Of a stretch of DNA of 7,574 nt, positions 1 to 6,189 are shown in pieces. The notes below the pieces were generated by a model, which worked only from the letters and a program-made list of their open reading frames with translations, was not told the origin of the DNA and searched no databases. The translations under genes were made by a program, and so were the position numbers. How positions within the stretch are numbered: the stretch's first letter is position 1; each line of letters opens with the position of its first letter. The stretch is from Nitrospinaceae bacterium (GTDB lineage Bacteria > Nitrospinota > Nitrospinia > Nitrospinales > VA-1), in the NCBI GenBank assembly GCA_029937635.1, contig JAPYPM010000104.1:1-7574 (forward strand), read 5' to 3'.

Positions 1-755
1 GGTTCTACCATCCAGAACTCTGAAAGATGACGACTAGTATTCGAGTTTTCAGCACGGAATGTTGGACCAAAAGTATAAATATCGGAGAGAGCCATCGCAT
101 AAACCTCTCCCTCCAATTGTCCGCTTACTGTAAGACCAGTTTTTTCGCCAAAGAAATCTCGACTGTAATCAACCGAACCATCCACTTTAGGAATTGAATC
201 CACATTTAACGTGGTGACCTGAAACATTTCACCGGCACCTTCACAATCATTTGTTGTTATAATAGGAGTATTAAGATAAATAAAACCTCGATCTTGAAAA
301 AAACTATGAATCGCAAACGATAATCGATTTCGAACTCGCATTACAGCACCAAAAGTATTTGTACGTGGTCGCAAATGAGCAATCTCGCGCAAAAACTCGA
401 ATGTGTGATTTTTTTTTTGCAAAGGATAGTTGTCTGGATCTGCCTCACCATAAACCTCAATAATCATTGCTTGAAGTTCAACACTTTGTCCTTTCCCAGG
501 TGAATGAACCAATCTTCCAATAATACTAACGCAACTTCCAGTGTGTATTTTCCCAGAATTACTTTCAAAACTATCTACATTATGATCGACAATGACTTGA
601 AGGTTTTTTAAACACGAGCCGTCATTAATTTCAAGAAAAGAAAAACCACCTTTAGAGTCGCGGCGCGTTCTAATCCATCCCATAACAAGAACCTCAACCT
701 GTTCTTTATTTTGGTCTAATAATTCTTTAATTTTTTCACGAGTTTTATTTATCAT
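1..755 (-). CDS. asnS: Asparaginyl-tRNA synthetase, N-terminal part (runs off left edge)
   Basis: Class IIb aminoacyl-tRNA synthetase that charges tRNA-Asn with asparagine in the cytoplasm. The minus strand is open from an ATG at 753-755 to the window edge, giving 251 complete codons; family members have about 430-470 residues, so the C-terminal part of the catalytic domain is missing. The N-terminal ~115 residues form the OB-fold anticodon-binding domain (starts MINKTREKIKELL, with VLVMGWIRTRRDSKGG). The catalytic domain follows, with the highly characteristic REIAHLRPRTNTFGAVMRVR, then TNDCEGAGEMFQVTTL, KTGLTVSGQLEGE and the motif 2 segment TFGPTFRAENSNTSRHLSEF. These segments distinguish AsnRS from the related AspRS. 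A GAGGTG Shine-Dalgarno at 760-765 lies just before the ATG and supports this start. A run of ten A (minus strand) sits at codons for QKKN without breaking the frame. Identity is secure from recalled family motifs. Confidence 0.96.
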   Translation of the reverse strand, partial: MINKTREKIKELLDQNKEQVEVLVMGWIRTRRDSKGGFSFLEINDGSCLKNLQVIVDHNVDSFESNSGKIHTGSCVSIIGRLVHSPGKGQSVELQAMIIEVYGEADPDNYPLQKKNHTFEFLREIAHLRPRTNTFGAVMRVRNRLSFAIHSFFQDRGFIYLNTPIITTNDCEGAGEMFQVTTLNVDSIPKVDGSVDYSRDFFGEKTGLTVSGQLEGEVYAMALSDIYTFGPTFRAENSNTSRHLSEFWMVE

Positions 756-796
756 TAAGCACCTCTAAGAAAAACTTACATAGCTTCTAAAATATA

Positions 797-825
797 ACTA
801 TATTGACGTAAACTACATCTAACAA
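797..825 (-). promoter_or_regulatory. Candidate sigma70-type promoter for asnS
   Basis: Read on the minus strand, TTGTTA (820-825) and TATAGT (797-802) are separated by exactly 17 bases. They match the -35 and -10 consensus at 4 of 6 and 5 of 6 positions. Transcription would begin near 790, giving a leader of about 35 bases with the GAGGTG ribosome site at 760-765. Position, spacing and leader length all fit, but AT-rich DNA makes such matches common and no start site is proven. Confidence 0.45.
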
Positions 826-848
826 AGGACATAAACACTTGCTACATA

Positions 849-877
849 TTGACATCGTTAAAATTATTAGATACTTT
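849..877 (+). promoter_or_regulatory. Candidate promoter for the yggT-divIVA-yggU run
   Basis: A perfect TTGACA -35 hexamer lies at 849-854. The -10 is ambiguous: TACTTT (872-877) has the ideal 17-base spacer but only 3 of 6 matches, GATACT (870-875) matches 4 of 6 with a 15-base spacer, and TTTAAT (875-880) matches 5 of 6 with a 20-base spacer. It is the best plus-strand candidate in the 205-base divergent gap, and would leave a leader of roughly 75 bases before yggT. Confidence 0.3.
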
Positions 878-960
878 AATAACAGTTTAAGAAACTATTA
901 ATTAAGTAAAGTTAGTTTTTTTAAGCTAATTCCTTTGACCTCTTCTATGAAAACCATACT

Positions 961-1260
961 ATGTTTATCCTAGGAAATTTTTTGTCAGCGACTGCTCAGA
1001 TTCTCAAAATAGTCCTAGAGCTTTACATGTGGATAATGATAATCCGCGCCCTATTAACATGGGTTAATCCAGATCCTTATAATCCAATTATTCAATTTCT
1101 TAACAGTATCACAGAACCTGTTCTCTATCGAGTGCGTCAACTAATACCCATGAGTGGTGTCGGAATTGACTTTTCTCCAATGATAGTAATACTTATTATT
1201 ATTTTCCTTCAATCCTTTCTAGTTAATTCAATTGGCATGCTCGCTATGAGGTTGCAATAA
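961..1260 (+). CDS. yggT: YggT family integral membrane protein
   Basis: Small inner-membrane protein of 99 residues; the family is of uncertain biochemical function and is related to the Ycf19 proteins of plastids and cyanobacteria. It has one YGGT unit (E. coli YggT has two): a hydrophobic helix at about residues 8-34, a conserved loop (TWVNPDPYNPIIQFLNSITE, then PVLYRVRQLIP), the GIDFSPM element at 68-74, and a second helix at about 72-90. The match to the family consensus is strong through this loop. No clear Shine-Dalgarno precedes the ATG, and no other usable start lies between the in-frame stop at 922-924 and 961. The next gene, divIVA, begins 7 bases after the stop, so the two are probably co-transcribed. 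The yggT-divIVA-yggU order recurs in bacteria and hints at a role at the cell envelope or division site. Confidence 0.9.
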   Translation: MFILGNFLSATAQILKIVLELYMWIMIIRALLTWVNPDPYNPIIQFLNSITEPVLYRVRQLIPMSGVGIDFSPMIVILIIIFLQSFLVNSIGMLAMRLQ

Positions 1261-1267
1261 TCTAATT

Positions 1268-1705
1268 ATGCGGCTGAACCACCTTGATATTCTTGAGCAA
1301 TGTTTTCGTGATAAAATTTTTGGTTATAATAAAGAGGATGTCGATACTTTTCTGCATTTAGTCGCTGAGGACTTTAAAGAAATCATAGAAGAGTTAGATC
1401 TTCTAAAAAAAAAGATTGATCAAGAGAATAAAAATACAGATGAATTTAATGAACAGGCGGCTCACAAAAACGGAGAAAGGCAAAAAGAACCTAAAGAAAT
1501 TACCTCCGACATAATACAAGAAAAAGCTAAGAGAATTATCAATGCCGCTCATAAGCAAGCCAACAAGCACACAAAGAAAGCTGAAGATGAATTGTCTACT
1601 CTAAAAAAAGAAATTGAAAAAATAAAGCAGGAGAAAATAAAATTAATAGAAGCGATAAAAGTGTCTGCGATAAAAAGTCTCGCTAGCCATAAAAGAAGCA
1701 AGTAA
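1268..1705 (+). CDS. divIVA: DivIVA-domain coiled-coil protein
   Basis: DivIVA proteins bind curved membrane at poles and septa and recruit partner proteins. At 145 residues this is a short member. The N-terminal domain matches the family start (MRLNHLDILEQCF, then FGYNKEDVDTFLHLVAED), leading into a coiled coil at about 28-60. A charged, low-complexity linker (about 52-80) is followed by a second Lys/Glu-rich heptad-like helix at about 82-135, and the tail is basic (HKRSK). In Bacillus subtilis the membrane-inserting tip is Phe17 followed by Arg18; the aligned residues here are Ile17 and Phe18. The start agrees with the family, although the nearest GAGG (1248-1251) is 16 bases away, so translation may be coupled to yggT. 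A run of nine A at 1405-1413 lies within the frame. Function in this organism is inferred. Confidence 0.88.
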   Translation: MRLNHLDILEQCFRDKIFGYNKEDVDTFLHLVAEDFKEIIEELDLLKKKIDQENKNTDEFNEQAAHKNGERQKEPKEITSDIIQEKAKRIINAAHKQANKHTKKAEDELSTLKKEIEKIKQEKIKLIEAIKVSAIKSLASHKRSK

Positions 1706-1716
1706 CATTTCTCTCT

Positions 1717-2013
1717 ATGACCCTAAGAATAAAAGATTATAAAGACGGGATACAGTTTTCAGGGCTCATTCATCCACGATCTGCAAATAATAAAATCTGT
1801 GGTCTCCAAGATGAATATTTAAAAATACATATCACATCTCCACCGGTAGATGGCAACGCAAATAAAATGTGTGTTAAATTTTTAGCTAAAACATTAAGTG
1901 TTAGCCCATCACAGATAGCTATAGTTAGTGGCCAACACGGACGCAAAAAAATTATTCGCATAGACGGTATAAGCATATCTGAGTTTTTAAAAATAATACC
2001 TTCAATAGAATAA
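1717..2013 (+). CDS. yggU: DUF167/YggU family protein
   Basis: Small soluble protein of 98 residues, typical of the DUF167 (YggU/UPF0235) family, whose molecular role is not established. The family signature is clear: a beta-strand segment ending in HPRSANNKICG (19-29), the hallmark SPPVDGNAN (41-49), an LAKTLSVSPSQI helix-turn region (56-67), and the basic SGQHGRKK element (71-78). Length and motif order fit a complete protein. It begins 11 bases after the divIVA stop, consistent with one transcript for the three genes, and its ATG has no strong Shine-Dalgarno. The repeated co-location of this family with yggT and divIVA is known in other bacteria; a shared function is plausible but not shown. 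Confidence 0.9.
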   Translation: MTLRIKDYKDGIQFSGLIHPRSANNKICGLQDEYLKIHITSPPVDGNANKMCVKFLAKTLSVSPSQIAIVSGQHGRKKIIRIDGISISEFLKIIPSIE

Positions 2014-2117
2014 AATTAAACCCGGAATAAAGCAGTATCAGCGAAATTTATTTTACTTTTTATCAAACTAGTTCTTGCCTATTGGTCTAGCAGAACATTT
2101 ATATTAGGAAAGTTAAA

Positions 2118-3155
2118 ATGATTAAAACTGTTGAGTATGTAGATGGAATAGTTCGAATGATTGACCAGACACGTTTACCTCTAGAGAAAGTTTTTATAGA
2201 CTGCAAAACCATTGACGATGTAGCTAACGCCATTAAAACTATGATTATTAGGGGCGCACCTGCGATTGGTGTTTCAGCTGCAATGGGTGTTAGTCTGGCA
2301 GCTGAAATGATTCAAGCGGACAATTTTGAACAATTTTATACTCAATTAGAGGATAAGTGTTTAAATCTTGCCCAGTCAAGACCAACAGCTATCAACCTAG
2401 CGTGGGCAATAGAAAGAATGAAGTCTGTTGCGCGAGAATCAAAATCCCTCAGTATCTCTGAACTAAAGAAAAGGCTTAAACAGGAATCAATTGATATTTG
2501 TAAAGAGGACATCGAATCTAATATGGCTATGGGAAGTTTTGGTCAAACTTTAATCAATGACGGAAGTACTGTCCTCACTCATTGTAATGCTGGCGCACTG
2601 GCAACAGCTGGGTTTGGAACAGCGCTAGGTGTTATTCGTGCTGCCGTCAACGCAGGGAAAAAAATTGAAGTTCTGGCTGATGAAACACGTCCTTTTTTAC
2701 AAGGTGCAAGGCTAACAGTTTGGGAGTTAATGGAAGATAATATTCCAGTCAAACTAATCACTGACAACATGAGCGGATTCTTCATGAAAAATAATCAGGT
2801 TGATGTCGTTGTCGTGGGGGCTGATCGAATTGCTGGCAATGGTGACGTTGCCAATAAAATTGGAACTTATATGGTTGCGGTTTTGGCACAAAAACACCAG
2901 ATTCCGTTCTATGTTGCTGCTCCCATTTCAACTCTCGATTTATCCCTCAATTCCGGCGAAGAAATTCCCATCGAACAACGTTCAGAAGATGAGGTCATGA
3001 CCCTAAATAATAAACGGATAACGCCAGAAGGAGCATCAGCTGCCCATCCCGCTTTTGATATAACACCTAACGATCTAGTTACCGCTATAATAACTGATAA
3101 AGGAATAGCAAAACCACCATACATAACATCGCTCAAACACCTTTCAAGGCAGTAA
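2118..3155 (+). CDS. mtnA: S-methyl-5-thioribose-1-phosphate isomerase
   Basis: Cytoplasmic enzyme of methionine salvage (345 residues, normal length) that converts 5-methylthioribose-1-phosphate to 5-methylthioribulose-1-phosphate; it is homologous to the eIF2B alpha-family fold. Visible motifs are the phosphate-binding RGAPAIGVSAA (45-55), NLAWAIERM (93-101), LTHCNAGALATAG (153-165) with the catalytic Cys156, LADETRPFLQGARLT (186-200), and VVGADRIAGNGDVANKIGTY (232-251) with the catalytic Asp236. The C-terminal HPAFDITPNDLVTAIITDKG is also typical. Both catalytic residues are present, separating it from the eIF2B subunits and from ribose-1,5-bisphosphate isomerase. An AGGA at 2106-2109, eight bases before the ATG, supports the start. 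It lies 104 bases after yggU with no hairpin terminator visible between, so read-through is possible. No mtnK, mtnB, mtnC, mtnD or MTA phosphorylase gene is nearby. Confidence 0.95.
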   Translation: MIKTVEYVDGIVRMIDQTRLPLEKVFIDCKTIDDVANAIKTMIIRGAPAIGVSAAMGVSLAAEMIQADNFEQFYTQLEDKCLNLAQSRPTAINLAWAIERMKSVARESKSLSISELKKRLKQESIDICKEDIESNMAMGSFGQTLINDGSTVLTHCNAGALATAGFGTALGVIRAAVNAGKKIEVLADETRPFLQGARLTVWELMEDNIPVKLITDNMSGFFMKNNQVDVVVVGADRIAGNGDVANKIGTYMVAVLAQKHQIPFYVAAPISTLDLSLNSGEEIPIEQRSEDEVMTLNNKRITPEGASAAHPAFDITPNDLVTAIITDKGIAKPPYITSLKHLSRQ

Positions 3156-3180
3156 AATGTTTTTTTATCCTTTTCCAATA

Positions 3181-3216
3181 ATGAAAAATAAATCTTTTTT
3201 TACAGTAATTCGATGA
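3181..3216 (+). other. Possible 11-residue leader ORF overlapping the next start
   Basis: An ATG at 3181 opens an 11-codon frame (MKNKSFFTVIR) whose TGA stop at 3214-3216 overlaps the ATG of the nucleotidyltransferase at 3213 in an ATGA arrangement. Such overlaps can couple translation. However, no Shine-Dalgarno precedes 3181, the peptide has no recognisable motif, and the 57-base gap is AT-rich, so a chance frame is the simpler reading. Confidence 0.15.
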
Positions 3217-4205
3217 AAGCAATGGTTCTAGCAGCTGGATTTGGTAATAGACTTCAGCCTTTGACCAGCATTCTGCCAAAACCAATGTTCCCTGTCCTTG
3301 GAAGACCATTACTATCCCACACTTTTGATATTCTTAAATCTGCAAACATCACTGATATTGCCGTCAATGTTCATCATCTTCCTGATTCCATCATTGATTA
3401 TTTTGAAAAGGAAAAACCCCCTGACTTGAACCTTTATTTTTCTCGAGAAGAAAAAATTCTTGGTACAGCGGGTGGTATAAAGAAAATGGAAAGTTTTCTT
3501 GAAGATGGTCCTTTCATTCTTATTAATAGTGATATTATTTCAGATATCAATCTTAATAAAGTGATTGATTTTCACAAAATAAATAACTCCAAGTTAACCT
3601 TGGTAGTCAGACAAGATATTTCTCCTGAACAGTATAATTCGATAGAAATCTGTGAAGATGGCCGTATTGCTCATTTTATTGGAGCATCCTCTATGGAGAT
3701 TCCTCAAAATACTAAACGTGTTATGTTTACCGGAATACAAATTATGGAACCTGAAATTTTAAAGCGCATCCCTTCTGGTCAATTTTGTGGAACAACTGAA
3801 GATATATTTCCCCAAATGATTGAAGATAAGATCCCGGTTTTTGGATACCTCCATGATGGATATTGGAAAGACATGGGTAACCGTGAAAGTTATCTTGAAG
3901 TAAATGCCGACACACTTGATAAAAAAATATCTTTAAAAGGAATATCTCAAAATGAATTAAACAGTTCATTTATTCTTCCCCCTGTATGGGTTGGACTTAA
4001 CTGTCATATAGCAGATAATGCAAAGATAGGACCTCACTCAGTTATTGGACCTAACTGTAAAATTAAAAGTAATGCAGTAGTAGAGAATAGTATTTTATGG
4101 GAAGGAGTCACCATTGGTGCCGGTTCTACAATAAAAAATTCCGTAATTGCCAAAAACAGGAATATCGGTGATGAGAAAATTATCAACGGTCAATCAATAA
4201 TTTAA
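3213..4205 (+). CDS. Sugar-1-phosphate nucleotidyltransferase with left-handed beta-helix tail
   Basis: Protein of 330 residues that should condense an NTP with a sugar-1-phosphate to make an NDP-sugar for surface polysaccharide or cell-wall pathways. The N-terminal nucleotidyltransferase domain (1-~235) has the NTP-binding loop LAAGFGNRLQPLTSILPKP (6-24; the usual Thr in GxGTRL is Asn12), GTAGGIK (84-90), the metal-site INSDI with Asp107, and GYWKDMGNRESYLE (216-229) with Asp220. A C-terminal left-handed beta-helix (about 262-330) shows imperfect hexapeptide repeats such as CHIADNAKIGPHSVIGPNC. The architecture resembles mannose-1-phosphate guanylyltransferases and related NDP-sugar synthases; the N-terminus also resembles MurU, but MurU lacks the beta-helix. 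Substrate cannot be decided from sequence. No clear Shine-Dalgarno is seen. It is the last gene of the plus-strand run and is followed directly by a hairpin terminator. Confidence 0.88.
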   Translation: MKAMVLAAGFGNRLQPLTSILPKPMFPVLGRPLLSHTFDILKSANITDIAVNVHHLPDSIIDYFEKEKPPDLNLYFSREEKILGTAGGIKKMESFLEDGPFILINSDIISDINLNKVIDFHKINNSKLTLVVRQDISPEQYNSIEICEDGRIAHFIGASSMEIPQNTKRVMFTGIQIMEPEILKRIPSGQFCGTTEDIFPQMIEDKIPVFGYLHDGYWKDMGNRESYLEVNADTLDKKISLKGISQNELNSSFILPPVWVGLNCHIADNAKIGPHSVIGPNCKIKSNAVVENSILWEGVTIGAGSTIKNSVIAKNRNIGDEKIINGQSII

Positions 4206-4209
4206 TCAA

Positions 4210-4251
4210 AAAGCCCGCAAAGAAATCAAAGAAATCTAAGCGGGCTTTCTT
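4210..4251. terminator. Probable bidirectional hairpin terminator
   Basis: A perfect nine-base inverted repeat, AAAGCCCGC (4210-4218) and GCGGGCTTT (4240-4248), is GC-rich in an AT-rich setting and lies between two convergent genes. On the plus strand the stem runs into TTTCTT, five bases past the nucleotidyltransferase stop; on the minus strand it ends in five T, downstream of the DUF3386-like gene. The loop is long (21 bases) and holds a tandem 9-base repeat, AAAGAAATC twice (4219-4236). Confidence 0.8.
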
Positions 4252-4271
4252 AACTTATTAGTTAAAAAAAA

Positions 4272-4949
4272 TTACAAAATTTTGTGATTTTCTAGTTTCA
4301 TAAACGCTGCTTCCACAGTTCCACTCTCTGCATTTATGATTCTGCGATATTCCGGTAAATCAAAACTCCCCACTCGCTTAAAGTCATCCGTATAGCTTTC
4401 AACATCTTTAATCGATCCTTTTTCAGGATGGAAATAATACACTGTGTATTTATGGGTGAGAAACTTACCCTCTACGTTTTTCACACTCTCTTCAACATTG
4501 ATAGTGAAAGACATACGAGGAGTCGTGCGATTAATCTGTTGAATTCTTCCTTCTTTAATACGATAAAAAGACTTCATTCCGTCACCACCCATGGTGACTG
4601 CCCTTCCCTGGGGATGAGAACCATCGTCAGCAAATGCTAGTTTATACTTTCCATCGGACTCCTCAAAAGAACGAGGGCCTCTATGCATAGCAATAGAAGC
4701 CATATTTTCACTTAAAAACTCCTTATGCTTTTCACTGGTTATAGAATGTTCTATATCTTTAGAGTTTTTTACCGTAATCGTTCCAGACTCTTCACTTCCA
4801 TTGATATTAACAACAACGTCAGCCGTAAACCCTTTAAATTCTGAAGACCACCGAGCTGTATTACCAAATACTTCTCTAAGTGCTTCCCTTGCTTCAGAAT
4901 CATCTTCCTGAGCTGTTTCTACATCTGCTTCCTTTGAATATGTTGCCAT
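4272..4949 (-). CDS. DUF3386-like protein
   Basis: Protein of 225 residues with no signal peptide or membrane helix, so probably cytoplasmic. I read it as DUF3386-like from recalled family features: an N-terminal helix leading to NTARWSSEFKGFTADV (30-45), resembling the family's NRYTW..FPGY.ADV start; the IAMHRGPRSFEE core (86-97); a Gly-rich GRAVTMGGDG (115-124) before FYRIKEGRI; and a C-terminal YTDDFKRVGSFDLPEYRRI (186-204). I know this family mainly from cyanobacteria, where its function is not defined. The first ~20 residues are acidic and low in complexity. The start is well supported by AAGGAGA at 4957-4963. It lies 134 bases downstream of the SurA-like gene on the same strand, with an imperfect inverted repeat between, so it could be read from that gene's promoter or its own. 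Family assignment is from memory and moderately sure; the gene itself is secure. Confidence 0.72.
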   Translation of the reverse strand: MATYSKEADVETAQEDDSEAREALREVFGNTARWSSEFKGFTADVVVNINGSEESGTITVKNSKDIEHSITSEKHKEFLSENMASIAMHRGPRSFEESDGKYKLAFADDGSHPQGRAVTMGGDGMKSFYRIKEGRIQQINRTTPRMSFTINVEESVKNVEGKFLTHKYTVYYFHPEKGSIKDVESYTDDFKRVGSFDLPEYRRIINAESGTVEAAFMKLENHKIL

Positions 4950-4956
4950 TCTTTAA

Positions 4957-4963
4957 TCTCCTT
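4957..4963 (-). promoter_or_regulatory. Strong ribosome-binding site of the DUF3386-like gene
   Basis: On the minus strand AAGGAGA precedes the ATG (4947-4949) with a spacer of about 7-8 bases. It is the best Shine-Dalgarno in the window, suggests efficient translation and fixes the start of this gene. Confidence 0.75.
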
Positions 4964-4968
4964 ATAAG

Positions 4969-5018
4969 AAAACCCACTTCAGATATAAAAATAAATGTTG
5001 CTGCGGGCAAGTGGTTTT
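4969..5018 (-). repeat. Imperfect inverted repeat between the SurA-like and DUF3386-like genes
   Basis: AAAACCCACTT (4969-4979) and AAGTGGTTTT (5009-5018) form a 10-base-pair stem with one bulged base and a 29-base loop. Read on the minus strand it ends in TTTTCTTAT immediately before the AAGGAGA ribosome site. It may be a weak terminator for the SurA-like gene, an attenuator or leader structure for the DUF3386-like gene, or an mRNA-stabilising hairpin. The long loop and AT-rich stem make the fold uncertain. Confidence 0.35.
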
Positions 5019-5083
5019 AGTATCTAACTACTTCTATGTACCATTTGGCTAGATATTTAAAGTTTAAAACTTATATGTTCTTG

Positions 5084-6118
5084 TCAGTAAAAAACTTCGA
5101 TTTTGGCTTTTTTTCTAAGACTGACAATATAATCAGAAACTCGATCTCGAGCCCCTTCCATAAATAAATGTTCTTGAATAACTTCTTTCATATCAGAAAA
5201 GGGAGCATATTCACCAGATTTCATTTCTGTCAATTTAATCAAATGAAAACCAAATTTTGTTTCAACTACATCTGAAATTTCATCAACTTTTAATTTTTTC
5301 ACCGCATCTGTAAATGATTTTTCTAATGCTTCGCCATAAAAAAATCCCAAGTCACCCCCTTTTCCAGAGGTCGACTCATCATGAGAGTATTTTTTTGCTA
5401 GTTCCTCTATGTCTACTCCACTTTTTGAGTATCCTTGAATTTCTAGAATTTTTTCTCGAGCTTTGATCCTAAGTTCCTTTTTATTATTCTGCAAATCTTC
5501 AATTTTACTATTCTTAATTAGATCTGGAGAAAAAGGCATGATAAGAACATGACTCGCCCGGTAAGCTGTAGGTCTACGAAAATTTTCTTTGTTATCCTTG
5601 TAGTACTTTTCAACTAAGCTATCATTAATTCCCTCCAAGCCTTTGACCTGATGCTTTAAAATGGTTTGTGCTTGCGAGTCCACTTCAATTGATTTTTTTA
5701 AGTCATCTTCAGTAATGCCTCGTTGCAAAAGAGCTTTCTTAAAGTCATCTTCATTTTTATATGCGGACTTCAATGACTTTAATTCTGTTTCTATAATATT
5801 TGGGTCTACTATTAAGTTAAGTTTCTTTCCTTCCTGATACATTAATTCTCTGACCACTTCTTTATCTATGACCTCACGAACAACCTTGTCTTTCTGAGGT
5901 GATGTCATTGGTGCTCTTACATTTTTCAATACTTGCATAAACTGAAACTTAATGTGTTTTGCGGAAATATCACTTCCGTTTACACGTGCAACCACATCAG
6001 GAATGGGTGGTATTTGATTAATTTCAAAAGTTTTACTGTCCGCGTAAGCTACTCCCAAACAACAAGTAAAAAAAATTGCTATAGTGAGTAACAAGTTCGA
6101 TTTCTTTTCCACAAGCAT
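5084..6118 (-). CDS. Secreted SurA-like peptidyl-prolyl cis-trans isomerase (parvulin type)
   Basis: Periplasmic folding helper of 344 residues from the chosen ATG (6116-6118). A Sec signal peptide is visible: basic KK at 5-6, hydrophobic core at about 8-24, and AYA before Asp27 as a signal peptidase I site. Next come a SurA_N-like chaperone region (about 40-160, starting IPDVVARVNGSDIS and rich in helices) and one parvulin rotamase domain (about 185-297) with RASHVLI (His190), YSHDESTSGKGGDLGFF (244-260) and VVETKFGFHLIKL (His292). E. coli SurA has two rotamase domains in about 428 residues, so this is a single-domain relative, as in many PpiC/SurA-like proteins. The parvulin domain carries a charged insert (about 195-222). 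The frame extends upstream to a GTG at 6188-6190, but that start would bury the signal peptide and lacks a spaced ribosome site, whereas GGAG lies 7 bases before the ATG. Likely clients are exported or outer-membrane proteins. Confidence 0.88.
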   Translation of the reverse strand: MLVEKKSNLLLTIAIFFTCCLGVAYADSKTFEINQIPPIPDVVARVNGSDISAKHIKFQFMQVLKNVRAPMTSPQKDKVVREVIDKEVVRELMYQEGKKLNLIVDPNIIETELKSLKSAYKNEDDFKKALLQRGITEDDLKKSIEVDSQAQTILKHQVKGLEGINDSLVEKYYKDNKENFRRPTAYRASHVLIMPFSPDLIKNSKIEDLQNNKKELRIKAREKILEIQGYSKSGVDIEELAKKYSHDESTSGKGGDLGFFYGEALEKSFTDAVKKLKVDEISDVVETKFGFHLIKLTEMKSGEYAPFSDMKEVIQEHLFMEGARDRVSDYIVSLRKKAKIEVFY

Positions 6119-6123
6119 GAAAT

Positions 6124-6130
6124 CACTCCA
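6124..6130 (-). promoter_or_regulatory. Ribosome-binding site that sets the SurA-like start
   Basis: Minus-strand TGGAGTG contains GGAG (6126-6129) seven bases before the ATG at 6116-6118. This site favours the start that exposes a clean signal peptide over the upstream GTG at 6188-6190. Confidence 0.65.
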
Positions 6131-6189
6131 AAAGTCTGTTAGAAATGGGTTTCTTAAATTAATTAAGGGATAATAAATCCAGAATATCA

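Noticed and set aside
2075..2105. Promoter for mtnA from TTGCCT (2075-2080) and TATATT (2100-2105)
   Set aside because: The spacer is 19 bases and transcription would start around 2112, inside or after the AGGA ribosome site, which would leave mtnA without a leader.
1770..3178. Minus-strand frames opposite yggU and mtnA, and other short frames opposite or within the nucleotidyltransferase and DUF3386-like genes
   Set aside because: They lie entirely or mostly over well-identified genes, show no family motifs and have no ribosome sites; they are shadows of the real coding frames.
5084..6118. Lipoprotein signal in the SurA-like protein because of the two Cys in its hydrophobic segment
   Set aside because: The residues before the Cys (Phe-Phe-Thr) do not make a lipobox, and an AYA signal peptidase I site follows.
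6169..6174. GATAAT as the -10 of a promoter for the membrane-protein gene
   Set aside because: It matches the -10 consensus at 5 of 6 positions, but the hexamer 17 bases upstream (TGGGTT) matches TTGACA at only two positions, so I did not call it.
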